Positions 8,641 to 17,078 of a stretch of 21,509 bases of DNA are shown here, one piece after another (position 1 is the first letter of the stretch; each line of letters starts with the position of its first letter). This DNA is from Euglena gracilis. Taxonomy: Eukaryota; Euglenozoa; Euglenophyceae; Euglenales; Euglenaceae. Both the position numbers and the translations under genes were made by a program. Location of the stretch: assembly GCA_900893395.1 (NCBI GenBank), contig CAAHFI010845949.1, forward strand, positions 1 to 21,509, given 5' to 3'. The notes beneath the pieces are model-generated. The model was not told where the DNA came from, made no database searches, and saw only the letters and a list, made by a program, of their open reading frames with translations.

Positions 8641-9860
8641 CGACATGGACTGGAGCAAGGCGTATGCGGTGTGCCCGCGCTGGAAGCCCGTCTGGGACCA
8701 GGCCCACAACGGCCCGGGCTGGCCCAGCGGGTTCCAGCTGGTGGATGGGCGGCTCGTCTCGGCGGGGAGGTGGTGTGTGCCGAGCGGGCTGCTGGCGGAG
8801 GTGCTGAGGGAGCAGCACTCGGTCTCCGGCCACATTGGCGGGGACCGGCTGGTGGAGGAGGCCGAGCGCACCTACGTCTTCGCGGACCGGATGGAGGCGG
8901 CGAAGGTGGCCGGCGGGCTGCAGCGGACGTGCCCGGTGTGCCAGGCCACCGAGCACCCGCACCAGCCGCTGCGGCTGAAGGTCTGCCCGACGCCCGTCCC
9001 GCCGTACATCATGGCGTCGGTGGCCATCGACCTCTTCGTGATGCCGGAGGTGGACTTCGAGGGGCAGCTGTACAACGTGTTCGCCGCCTGCGTCGATCGC
9101 CACAGTGGGTGGGTCGTGGCCACGGCCCACCACACGCGCGGCCTCACCGCCGCCACCGTGGCCAAGGCGATGTACCGGGGTGGTGGTCGCCGCACGGGCT
9201 GCCCAGCGTGATCACGAGTGATCGCGGGCCGCATTTTGCTGGCGCGTGGTGGCGCAGCATGTGCGGCCTGCACGGGATCCGCCACGCCTACGCCCAGGCG
9301 TACCACCACGCGGCGAACGGGCGGGCGGAGTCCCTCGGTGCGCAGCTGCAGAAGCGGATCCGGAGCGAGAAGGCCGAGGCCCCGATCACCTGGGTGGAGT
9401 CCCTGCCCAGGGCAGTGCAGAAGCTGAACGACTCCAAGGCGCAGCACGGCCTGAGTCCGTACGAGGTGCTGTATGGACGGCATCGGTGGACTGGTGGCGT
9501 ACCGTACAAGGCCCCGGTCATGGTGGAGGATGCCGTGTCGTTCTTCGAGAGACAGAAGGCCGTGGACCAGAAGGTCGCCGACGTCCTCAACGACCTCCAC
9601 AAGCGGCAAGCGGACCAGAAGAACCGGAGCAGGAAGGACCTCGAGGAGTTCGCCAAGGGAGACCTCGTCTGGTACCTCCGGCCTCCGAGGCGGCCGGGCC
9701 AGAAGCTCGAGAGCTACTGGCTTGGCCCAGCCCGGGTCACCGCGCGCCGTGGCGAGCACTCGTACGAGCTGGAGCTGGAGGAGGGCCGCCGCCAAGAGGC
9801 CCACCGCTGCCAGCTGAAGGCCTACCGCGATGACACGCGGTTGTGGGGCCCGCCCAAGAT
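8640..9860 (+). pseudogene. Integrase (HHCC zinc finger, DD35E core, GPY/F-like module)
   Basis: The zinc-binding domain is H-x4-H (codons near 8816 and 8831) followed 32 residues later by C-x2-C (TCPVC near 8930). The catalytic core shows the first Asp in SVAIDLFVMP (about 9029), the second in SDRGPHFAG (about 9220) and the Glu in NGRAESLG (about 9328). The last two are spaced exactly D-x35-E, as in retroviral and Ty3 integrases. Downstream, ESYWLGPARVTARRG (about 9709-9753) resembles the GPY/F module. The enzyme would insert the cDNA into the host chromosome. It sits after RNase H, the order that separates Ty3/gypsy from copia. It does not share one continuous frame with RT, so the element as a whole counts as broken. 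Confidence 0.88.
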
Positions 9861-9879
9861 GTTCGTCTACCGGCAGGCC

Positions 9880-10090
9880 AGACCGCAGAAGACGTGGACA
9901 TCGAGGAGTGGACGGTGGAGGAGATCCGGCGGCACCGCGACGAGACGACGGCGACTGGGAGTTCGAGGTGAAGTGGGAGGGCCACCCGACTCTCACGTGG
10001 GAGCCGTTGAAGAATTTCTTCCATCGCTACTCTCACCAGATGATCGAGTACGCCAAGTCCAAGAAGCTCAAGGTGGACCTGCTGGACTAC
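9880..10090 (+). pseudogene. C-terminal chromodomain of the integrase
   Basis: Following the GPY/F-like module, the sequence encodes a VEDIEEWTVEEIRRH-like segment (about 9886-9935) and then FEVKWEGHPTLTWEPLKNF (about 9962-10018), followed by a helix with a YAKSKKLK stretch. The pattern [Y/F]xVKWxGxxxxxxTWEP is the core of the chromodomain fold: an aromatic cage plus a closing helix. In chromoviruses this module sits at the end of integrase and directs insertion to chromatin carrying particular histone marks, often H3K9 methylation. Which mark is read here cannot be judged. Together with the upstream methyltransferase-like domain it gives this element two chromatin-related modules. Confidence 0.8.
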
Positions 10091-10199
10091 CTCCACCGCA
10101 ACCCGGCTGAGGTGGCGGTCATCATCGCGGAGGTGAAGAAGCAGGAGCAGGAGGTCATCAACAACGCCGAGTGGGAAGACCCACCCGAGGAGTGGGTCT

Positions 10200-11090
10200 G
10201 GCCCGACGAGGACATCAAGAAGGACGAGGAGGCAAGCAGCCAGGAAGGGGAGTCAGCGGACCCCCCAGTGGGCACAGCGGTGCCTGCAGCACAGCACGTC
10301 CCGACACGCGATCCACCGCCAGCGCTAGGTCAGGATCCACCGCGGACCGTCGCCGCCGCTGCATCGCACCAGCCCGTCCCGCTGCACTTCGTGCACCACC
10401 CGTCCGACCGTCCCTCCGTCTCTGCGTTTCCCCAGCTGTCGCAGGAGGCTGATCCCCAGATCCCCTCTGCTGCGGTATCAACCTTGGTGTGTCCATCGAC
10501 AGGAGCTGAGTGCGCGCAGCCCGTGTCTGCGTTCGCTCATTTGCTGCCGCACGCTGCCCCCCAGGCGGCTGTGGCTGCCTCCCAGGCTGCTGTGGCCGCC
10601 CCCAGGCGACGGTGGTGGCTGCCACCAGGCTGCTGTGGCTGCCCCCCAGGCGGCTGTGGCTGCCTCTGCGATGTTCACCCATTCTCCGTATGTGCCCATT
10701 CCGAACCATTTCCCGGCTGCGGGCGGGGACGCGGTGCCCCCTCCGCCTGCGGCCTTCCCGGTGTGTACGGGCCGGCACCCCCCATGCCGCCGGCCTGTGC
10801 CACGCCGTCCCCGTTCCTCTCACACCATTTCCTGCCAGCGCACCCCCATACCCAGTGCGCCCCGTTCATCCCCTGTCCCGATGGAGCCTTCGCCACCCAT
10901 GGCTCCTTCCCGTTGCACCTCCAGGACCCGTCCTCAGCCTCAAGGCGGCGAGAGGGCACCACCGCCGGTGTCTGCGTCCTCAATCCCCCCAACGCAGGCC
11001 TGGTGAGTCCCGGCCCTTTCCGGCCCCAACCCGGAGGCCACCCATTTTCCCCTACCCACGGCTACCCATGCCAGCCCACCGCCCCGGGGG
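10200..11090 (+). other. Pro-rich region after the chromodomain, no recognised domain
   Basis: After a charged segment (about 10100-10260) the sequence is rich in Pro, Ala, Ser, His and Cys codons in every + frame and shows no domain I recognise. Frames stay open mainly because the DNA is C-rich and TA-poor. It contains a short tandem repeat at 10556-10668. In position it corresponds to the 3' untranslated or optional third-gene region of Ty3-like elements. Confidence 0.5.
10556..10668 (+). repeat. Short tandem repeat, about 21-24 bp unit (CCCCAGGCGGCTGTGGCTGC)
   Basis: The phrase CCCAGGCKGCTGTGGCTGCC recurs about five times with small changes between 10556 and 10668. In one frame it reads as QAAVAA repeats, in another as Cys/Gly/Leu/Pro-rich repeats. 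The unit lies within the Pro-rich 3' part of the Ty3-like element and is not found elsewhere in the window. Confidence 0.75.
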
Positions 11091-11093
11091 TGG

Positions 11094-12884
11094 TTGGAAA
11101 AGCCTGGCGTCAAACCGTACTGGGTAGCGGGGGTTGTATTTGTGGGGCTGCTGCTGCTGCTGCCGTTCCTTGCCTGCCGATTCGCCAGAGTGCCTGCTGC
11201 GCAGTGGACCAAGACGCTGGCGGAGGCTGGGTACGTGGAGACTACACCGTCGGAGGCGAGCCGACGGATGGCAGCGGATGTCTCTGCCCCTGTCCTTCAC
11301 ACTGACACTGATACTGTGGAGGCAGGAGGAGGCTGGCGCCCAAGGCCGGAAGCCAGAGGCGGGCGGCAGCCAGGGGCAGAGCAGACCCCCCAGCCGGCCA
11401 AGGGAAGACAACGGCCGGGAGAGAGCGGGGGGCGGAGGCCACACAGACAAGCCAGCGGCCCAAGGGGGCCACCAGCCAGCCACCCCCAGCCAGCGAGGGG
11501 AGGCAGACAGCCAAGGCAGCCAGGCACCCCCCCCAGGGGAGACCAGAGACCCCAAGACCAGCCACCCCCCCCCAGGGGGAACCGAAGCCAGCCAGGCCCC
11601 CCAGGGGGAACCGAAGCCACCCCCCCCCAGGGGGAACCGAAGCCAGCCAGGCCCCCCAGGGGGAACCGAAGCCACCCCCCCCCAGGGGGAACCGAAGCCA
11701 GCCAGGCCCCCCAGGGGGAACCGAAGCCACCCCCCCCCAGGGGAACCGAAGCCAGCCAGGCCCCCCAGGGGGAACCGAAGCCACCCCCCCCCCAGGGGAA
11801 CCGAAGCCAGCCCCCCCCCAGGGGCACCGAACAGCCAAAGCCCCCAGGGGCACCAGCAAGACGAGAGGCCCCAGAGGGCCACCGAGCCAGGCCCCCAGAG
11901 GGCCACCGAGAGGCCCCAGAGGACCACCGAGCCAAGACCCCCCAGGGGCCCCAGAGGGCCACCGAGCCAGGACCCCCCCCCAGGGGGCCCCAGAGGCACC
12001 GAGCCAGGACCCCCCCCAGGGGGCCCCAGAGGCAACCGAGCCAGGACCCCCCCCGGGGCCCAGAGGCCACAACCCAAGACCGCCCCCCCCGGGGGCCCAG
12101 AGGCCACACAACCAAGACCCCCCACACCCAAGGCAGAAGACCCCAGGGGGACCCCCGGGCAAAAAAAAACGCCCCGGACCCCCCGGACAAAAAAAAAAGC
12201 GCCCCCGGACCCCAAAAAAAAACGCCCCGGCCCCAAAAAAAAAAGCGCCCCCCCCAGGGGCGCCCACACCCACCGGAGCCCCAGAGCGCCAAACGAGAAC
12301 CGAAGAGGGCGCAAGGAGCACCCCCCCCAGAGCGCCACAGAGAACCGAGCAGGCGCAAGGGAGAGAAAGGCACGCCCCCCCCCCAGCCAGCCAGGAAGCC
12401 AGGCAGGGGCAAAGGAGGCGAGCCGAAGAGACCCCCCAGGCACCAGAAAGACCCAAGGGAGCCCAAGGGACCGCCCCCCCCCCAACCAGCCGGGGAGCGC
12501 ACCGCCCCCCGAAAGGCTCAACGCTCCGGGCTCTGCCCCCAGCCTGCAGGTCGGCGCGGCGCGGCTGCCAAGCCACCCAGCAGGACAGCGGCCCCCGCCC
12601 AGAGCCCGGAGGAGTTCCACCCCCTCCCAAGGCGCCCACAGGAGCCTGCGGCCGGCCTGCCAGCAGACCGCCCGGGGACCAACGCCAGCCCCCGACCAGG
12701 CTCCTGTGGCGCGCGAGGCCACACACGAGGGGCGCCCCCGGGCACCAAACGCCAAAGGCCAAGGCCGAGGCCAAGGCCACACCCCTGCCCTCCGTATACC
12801 CGAACCGCCCGACGTTTGTTTGTACAATTCGTTCACTTCGCCGATGAGGTGCGCATCGCCCCCCGCTCCCGCCTCCGAGGTTAG
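11094..12884 (+). CDS. Doubtful third frame with a membrane-spanning segment, downstream of pol
   Basis: The frame opens at TTG, not ATG. Residues 9-31 (starting YWVAGVVFVGLLLLLPFLAC) form a strong hydrophobic stretch followed by Arg, as in a signal anchor or transmembrane helix. About 60 ordinary-looking residues follow (KTLAEAGYVETTPSEASRRM and on). From about residue 80 the sequence is only Pro/Arg/Gln/Gly low complexity dictated by the C-rich minisatellite beneath it. The position after integrase is where some Ty3-like elements carry an env-like gene, but I see no fusion peptide, furin site or Cys framework. The long open frame may be an artefact of stop-poor DNA; only roughly 11094-11330 looks protein-like. 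Treat it as a candidate only. Confidence 0.22.
   Translation: MEKPGVKPYWVAGVVFVGLLLLLPFLACRFARVPAAQWTKTLAEAGYVETTPSEASRRMAADVSAPVLHTDTDTVEAGGGWRPRPEARGGRQPGAEQTPQPAKGRQRPGESGGRRPHRQASGPRGPPASHPQPARGGRQPRQPGTPPRGDQRPQDQPPPPRGNRSQPGPPGGTEATPPQGEPKPARPPRGNRSHPPPGGTEASQAPQGEPKPPPPRGTEASQAPQGEPKPPPPQGNRSQPPPRGTEQPKPPGAPARREAPEGHRARPPEGHREAPEDHRAKTPQGPQRATEPGPPPRGPQRHRARTPPRGPQRQPSQDPPRGPEATTQDRPPRGPRGHTTKTPHTQGRRPQGDPRAKKNAPDPPDKKKSAPGPQKKTPRPQKKKRPPQGRPHPPEPQSAKREPKRAQGAPPPERHREPSRRKGEKGTPPPQPARKPGRGKGGEPKRPPRHQKDPREPKGPPPPQPAGERTAPRKAQRSGLCPQPAGRRGAAAKPPSRTAAPAQSPEEFHPLPRRPQEPAAGLPADRPGTNASPRPGSCGARGHTRGAPPGTKRQRPRPRPRPHPCPPYTRTARRLFVQFVHFADEVRIAPRSRLRG
11536..11822 (+). repeat. 55-bp tandem minisatellite with two half-units
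   Basis: Units starting GCCAGGCCCCCCAGGGGGAA begin at 11591, 11646, 11701 and 11755 (spacings 55, 55, 54 bp). Each holds two half-units that share CCAGGGGGAACCGAAGCCA and differ in whether GCCAGGCCCC or ACCCCCCCCC follows. Degenerate half-units extend on both sides. Copies are nearly identical and differ mainly in C-run length, which points to recent amplification or to homopolymer error. Confidence 0.9.
11860..12075 (+). repeat. About 37-bp tandem repeat (GAGCCAGGACCCCCC...CAGAGG)
   Basis: The phrase ACCGAGCCAGGACCCCCCCC recurs with GAGCCAGGAC at about 11964, 12001 and 12038 (period about 37 bp). Earlier copies near 11880-11940 are more diverged and carry AGAGGGCCACCGAG. It follows the 55-bp minisatellite directly and probably arose by the same expansion process. 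Confidence 0.8.
12155..12262 (+). repeat. Alternating A-tract and C/G-block repeat
   Basis: Four A runs of nine or ten bases alternate with blocks of CGCCCCGGACCCC or GCGCCCCCGGACCCC type at intervals of about 25-30 bp. The pattern is a small tandem array of its own, distinct from the neighbouring minisatellites. No coding or RNA function is evident. Confidence 0.75.
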
Positions 12885-12914
12885 CCGAAGGCAGGCGAGG
12901 CCGGGCGCCTCGGT

Positions 12915-12970
12915 AGGAAGGGGAGTGTGGGCGGCGGGAGGCGGCCTGGCGCCTGCGCACTGGAATTAGC
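12915..12970 (+). promoter_or_regulatory. Candidate polypurine tract and start of 3' LTR
   Basis: AGGAAGGGGAG at 12915-12925 is an uninterrupted purine run, directly followed by TGTGGGCGGCGGGAGGCGGC. A purine tract abutting a TG dinucleotide is the usual primer site for plus-strand DNA synthesis and start of the 3' LTR in Ty3-like elements; G-rich tracts ending GGAGTGT are common in animal members. The GC-rich character stops about 45 bases later, so any LTR here is short or cut off. No matching copy is visible near 1378, so the call rests on one side only. Confidence 0.45.
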
Positions 12971-13288
12971 GAATTTCTGCCCCATTCCGCTACTTTTTTT
13001 ACCTGTGTACTTTTCCCCCCCAGGTTCTCTCTTCCGAATGTTTCATTCAAAGAATTGTGCATGCTGAAGGAAGGAATCAAAAATCAATCTGAGTTCAAGG
13101 AAACAATTGTCCAAGAGTTCAAAAAGTCAATCCGGAAGGTCAATCAAAAGGAAATTCAAATTCAAAAAAGAAAGAGCAAGCGGCGCTGGGAATCAAGGTG
13201 AAGGTGTTCTTCCGCCCCCCCGCTACCCTTTTTTTTCAAACCAGGCTTTTCCTCCCCCCCCCTACTGCTTCAGAGGCACCCCAAGGAG
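12971..13288. other. Gene-poor junction sequence
   Basis: Composition changes here from GC-rich to mixed A-rich and C-run sequence. Positions 13080-13165 are rich in TCAA phrases (AGTTCAAGG, AGTTCAAAAAGTCAATC, AAATTCAAATTCAAAA), which give an irregular A-rich repeat. Positions 13210-13315 have alternating C and T runs. I see no gene, RNA or clear element end. Confidence 0.5.
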
Positions 13289-15195
13289 TTGGCCAAAAAT
13301 ACCGTCCCCCCCCAATTTTTGAATTATTTGGCTGCCGGAACCCAGGTTCTGGCTGAATTCAGGGACCGAAAGACACAAAAAAAGGGAATTTTTGGGGCGC
13401 GTGTGCCTATTTTTACCGGAGCGCCGGGTGACTGTTTTCCCCCACTCGGCCTGCCGGGGAGCCCATTCCGCGCACGGTCACCGAACCGGCGAGAGGGGAA
13501 AACTCCCGATAGGGAAAATCTCCCGGACTATGTCCCCATCAGGCCCCGGTTCGAGAAGGAAAGCATTGACGACTATGTCAAACGCCGATTCGGCGATACG
13601 CTCGATAGAGCGTTGTTCCTGCCGTTTTTCCAAGGCGGCAGAGTCAATGAACAGGGCATGGCCCTGCCCCTCCTGCGCTTCAACCACAGGATGGTTGAGA
13701 ATGAACAGAAGCCATGGGACATTTTCTGATTACGGAAAAGACATGTGCCAAAGGCACACCGCCCGAAGCCGCAATCGGCTGTCGACGTTCCACCATCGGA
13801 ATTGTCAATGAGGAAGTATTGTCCAGAGGAGACCTTCTCCAGACCCGCCAGGCTAGGATCAATATGATCCGTAACAGCAGTGACCCCTGGCTGAACAAGC
13901 GGATCAAGCCCTTCTTCCACCGGGATCAACCTAGTATTTTAACCACCAGCCACACTTGGCGTTTCTGGAATGCGAAATCTCCAAGGGTATTCGCCCAATA
14001 TTTTGGAGGAAATTTCGTCCTGGATTTCCAGCAAAAACGATCCACTATTGTGGTTATGTGCAGCAGGCCATAGGCTTCGAAACGAAATGCCCGCAGTGTA
14101 TATCTGTACACGCAACCCGGACAGCATAAGCTTCCACCATGACGCATACGTGCGCTATTGCGCAGCATTGGTTTGTGGTGAATGCCTATTGGCGTGGTAA
14201 AATATGGATAAATTCCGCTGGACGGAAAATGATTATGATAAGGACATACCCGTCCGTTGCGTCAACTGCCTACAGGCATATTTCTGGTTACCTGCCGATG
14301 GCACTATGACTAAAGTTATACCAGAAAATGAAGACCATCTGGTTAAATTGAAACAGGACTATAAGTCCCAGATCAATTTTTACCAGTTCAAGAAATTTAA
14401 AACTGTGCACAGCTACCGCACAGGCGGAATCGCCAAGGATTTTCATCCCGACAGCGCAGCTTTCCGACTCGCAGTCGAGTCAGCAGGCAAGGCCAAAGTG
14501 CCATAAATTTTTCAAGACTCCGATTGGGATAGGGTGATATACCCACTTTTTCAGGCACAAACCTTTCCAAACCGATCAGGTTATACATTTATGTTGCCTG
14601 AATTCACTCCTGAGGCCTACAAAATCGAATTTACCGATTGGGTAAGAGAAAATGTAAGGCCATTCACAATACGAGCGCGAGTCGCAGGCTGGCATTGCAA
14701 GGCAGATCCTGCCGTTCACCCGGGGATACCACCACAGGTTCAATGTAACCACCCCCGCCTGAATTTTTGGATCTGGCCGGCAATGCTGCCACTTTTCTTC
14801 TGGATAACCTCCAGAATTTTCTTCATCGAGAAGCCAACAGGCTCGGAGTACGATTACCCGATGGGTATACACAAACGTGGGAATCGCCCGACTATGATGT
14901 CGATGAGCCTGAAAGGCAACTTGTAAATTTTGAATCTCCGATACTGGAGACAGTGGAAACTCCTGATGGAGACTACGTACGGGAGATCAGACCCCCGATT
15001 CCCAGGAAATGGCCATCTGTGCCATGGATACCCCAGGCCTACAGGAACCAGGTCCATGGACCCTGTTCTGACCTTTTCATCAGGCCTATAGGCCCTGTAT
15101 TCGGTATCCATCCCAGGCATATCTGCCGATATGTATTTGTACTTTGTGTAGGGAACTCCTCTCTTTTGAGCTATCGCCCGTCTATCGAGGGATAA
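13289..15195 (+). pseudogene. Decayed coding-like region of unknown identity
   Basis: Successive + strand frames of 100-146 codons tile this stretch and read like ordinary protein, unlike their shadows. The first (13289-13729) includes RFEKESIDDYVKRRFGDTLD and ends EQKPWDIF. A later part (13970-14506) has several Cys and His in short spacings (CAAGH, YCAALVCGEC, RCVNC), suggesting a former zinc-binding fold. The parts at 14534-15060 include GYTFMLPEFTPEAYK and DVDEPERQLVNFESPILETV. I do not recognise the family. It could be another mobile or virus-like element, a DIRS first gene, or a dead host gene. It is broken, with about five or more interruptions. The sequence is less GC-rich than the Ty3-like element on its left. 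Confidence 0.4.
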
Positions 15196-15789
15196 GCCTC
15201 TGGGGATACCCCATCGCCAAAATCGTGTCCGCACCGCGCTGCGAAGTCTTCCCCAGCGGTATATGCCGCCAGTAAGAAGACGCACAGCGCACAGCACGCA
15301 CACCGTAATAATAGTTCCCAACTTGTCACTTATCGGCCATAAGGCCCCATAAGACTGCCACACAACAAAGCTTCTGCTTAAGGCATTTTGACCAGCCCCA
15401 CACTCCTCTCTCCTTTCCCCCACTGGGCAAAATATCGCTGTCGCCGGCAGTTGGTTTTGTAAATAGGTCTTTCTCCCTGGTCAGATATGACTGGCCAGGT
15501 GCCCCCTCCTTCCACACCCTGCGGAGCAATATTTTCTTATTATGGAATGAGACCTCCACGCGTGCCATAGGCACACCCAAACTGGGTAGATGGGACGTTC
15601 TTGAGTGGAAACCTTCCAGCCCCATTTTCCAATGGACTCCTTCACTTCCACCTCTTTGCCGCGATAAGTAGGCACCGCATCAGCGGTGACTACTTATGCG
15701 CGTTATTGCGTTATTTCGCACCATACTTCCCACACCCCTGGTTACTTAAGAACCAAAAGCCACATACGGCTCTGTGACAGGTCCCCGTT

Positions 15790-15853
15790 CCCAGGACTGT
15801 GTCCGGCATTCCGAATGGCGTGGTCCAGTAGGGAAATCGGGCATAGTCCTGGG
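15790..15853. repeat. Inverted repeat 1 (12-bp arms, 40-base spacer)
   Basis: Arm CCCAGGACTGTG (15790-15801) pairs with CATAGTCCTGGG (15842-15853), 11 of 12 positions complementary. The spacer contains a small palindrome-like CATTCCGAATG. It could fold as a stem-loop in RNA. Confidence 0.6.
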
Positions 15854-15887
15854 AGGGGGATGTGTACCAGGCAGCCATAAGGCCACG

Positions 15888-15948
15888 GTACTGTGTATGT
15901 AGGTATCAGCCTACGGCCAGATATAGCTCTGGGCCCCATACACAGTAC
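15888..15948. repeat. Inverted repeat 2 (perfect 12-bp arms, 37-base spacer)
   Basis: Arm GTACTGTGTATG (15888-15899) is the exact reverse complement of CATACACAGTAC (15937-15948). The spacer itself holds GTAGG/CCTAC arms, so a nested hairpin is possible. It lies 34 bases after inverted repeat 1 and has almost the same size. Confidence 0.7.
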
Positions 15949-16220
15949 TATTCTAGGTGGTTTTCCTAAAGATGGCCAGCAGCCTGAATTAGGAATACCT
16001 AGCTCTATAGAGCAGAACCTTACCCGGTTCTCCTCGCCACAGGTGGTATTAATTTTTTCTTTGCTTTCACTTGATTTTCAAGTTTGATTTGTTTCTTCTG
16101 GAGTCCGGAAAGGACAGCCAAGTCACTTGGCATTTTTTTGTCGTAGCCCATAGGGATTCCTCGTCTGTTTTGTGCTCTGCTTCTTAATTGGGGAAAACTG
16201 CTTTCAACATTTATCTTTTG

Positions 16221-17078
16221 TTATTTTTTTATTGTTACTCCAACTTTTACCTTTTGCGCACCAAAGGGTGAAAGCGAGGAAAGGTTGGACGTACACTGTT
16301 TTCCCGAAAATGAAAGGAGCCCCCAGGTTTCAAAAAGAAACGTGTTGCTGCAACATATGACGTCATCAAGTGAAAGGGGCTGATTTGGGACATTGAGGAA
16401 TGGACACAACCCTCTCCCACTTATGAGTTTTTTGACTGTGATCGATTTTGCTGTAAGAGGCCCACCCAACACACTGGTGGTTTCGTTTTGGATCTGTGTA
16501 AAATCAGAAGATCGATCTAAACAGATGATTCTGCAGCAAAAACTGAGCTCTGTACGTAATGTACAAATATAATTTGGCAGGGGGGACTGTGTCAGCCACA
16601 GGAGGATAAGGAGGGGATCCAGAAAGCACCATACTTCTCCATATTTTGGTTCCAAAGCATTCTGAAAGGGGCTAACATGCCATGGAACTTCAGGCCACCA
16701 ATGCCGGGTATTAAATGGCAGAGCACTGTATGGATTACGGGCCGGTACCCTTGAAAATTGAAAAAGTTGTATTAAAGCGTCAACCACTTGGTCAGTGGTG
16801 GCTTTATGGGGGGTACCCTCATTTTCTCCAAAATCACCCATAAAAGCGTAAAAACGCTTTGATAACGCGTTATACTGGAGCTTCTTCCAGGAAATCGTTA
16901 ATGGTCTGATTTTGTATTTGTTTCCCTTCCAAAAATTTCCTGAGCAAATGGTGCAAAGAAGGGGCCACCTGGGGGGGGATTTTTCTCCCTGCAATTGGTG
17001 AACATACCCTTGCAGGGGTAAGTTTCAGGCAGGGGTCCCTGGAACTTTCATTTTTGTTAAACTCGGGCCACCAGGTGG
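16221..17078 (-). pseudogene. DIRS-order retrotransposon piece: tyrosine recombinase region
   Basis: On the - strand a long frame reads as the recombinase part of DIRS-like elements. The start pairs HxxxxPRWPLLCTICS-type sequence with a helix-rich core-binding domain (TDQVVDALIQLFQF, ARNPYSALPF). Then comes TLRTELSFCCRIICLDRSSD, in which the Arg of RSSD matches the first catalytic Arg of tyrosine recombinases. The later HxxR and nucleophile Tyr boxes are not evident to me. The DNA at about 16545-17078 is an inverted copy, clearly similar but diverged, of 20957-21486. DIRS elements use such a recombinase in place of an integrase. The piece is a fossil, broken and incomplete, and lies head-to-head with the + strand RT piece beginning at 17079. 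Confidence 0.75.

Larger units (their letters stand above)
11330..12780 (+). repeat. C-rich low-complexity and minisatellite tract
   Basis: About 1.45 kb is dominated by C runs, AGGGG blocks and ACCGAAGCCA phrases, with almost no T on the + strand. It contains at least three tandem families (listed separately) and looks like nested minisatellite expansion inside the 3' part of the Ty3-like element. All six frames give Pro/Arg-rich (+) or Gly/Trp/Leu-rich (-) artificial proteins. The G-rich - strand has many runs of four to nine G, so G-quadruplex formation is plausible. Confidence 0.88.
1378..12970 (+). mobile_element. Ty3/gypsy chromovirus-like LTR retrotransposon carrying a DNA methyltransferase domain
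   Basis: Domain order on the + strand is Gag, methyltransferase, protease, RT, RNase H, integrase, chromodomain. The RT-RNase H-integrase order is diagnostic of Ty3/gypsy, and the terminal chromodomain of the chromovirus branch. The element is strongly GC- and CpG-rich, unlike the sequence to its right. The left edge abuts the ATTAC microsatellite and no 5' LTR is seen. The right edge is placed by a polypurine tract near 12915-12925 followed by a TG start and then a change in composition. It is broken, with perhaps six to ten interruptions overall, yet a central pol frame of 1219 codons is open and CpG sites are plentiful, which suggests a young insertion or sequencing indels. At about 11.6 kb it is large for the family; the methyltransferase and a long 3' repetitive tract account for much of the excess. 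Exact ends are uncertain. Confidence 0.85.
15196..16040. other. Intergenic stretch without a supported gene
   Basis: No frame here looks like protein and I see no tRNA or rRNA signature. The notable content is a pair of adjacent inverted repeats at 15790-15948 and small palindromes such as GCTCTATAGAGC near 16000. It may be the non-coding end of whichever element occupies 13.3-15.2 kb, or of the minus-strand DIRS piece to the right. Confidence 0.5.

Noticed and set aside
11536-11822. CRISPR-like regular repeats
   Set aside because: The 55-bp units are contiguous without unique spacers and sit in a eukaryotic retroelement, so this is a minisatellite.
12926-12970. Complete 3' LTR
   Set aside because: Only a candidate start (TG after a purine tract) is visible. 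No matching 5' copy, polyadenylation signal or CA end with target duplication was found, so only the boundary is annotated.
11052-13080. Large - strand frames of about 600 codons, Gly/Trp/Leu/Pro-rich
   Set aside because: They are translations of the C-rich minisatellite; repeats such as WLRFPLGGLAGFGSP simply mirror the DNA unit.
13540-13560. GGTTCGAGA, resembling a tRNA B box
   Set aside because: No acceptor-stem pairing, anticodon arm or A box at proper distance could be found.
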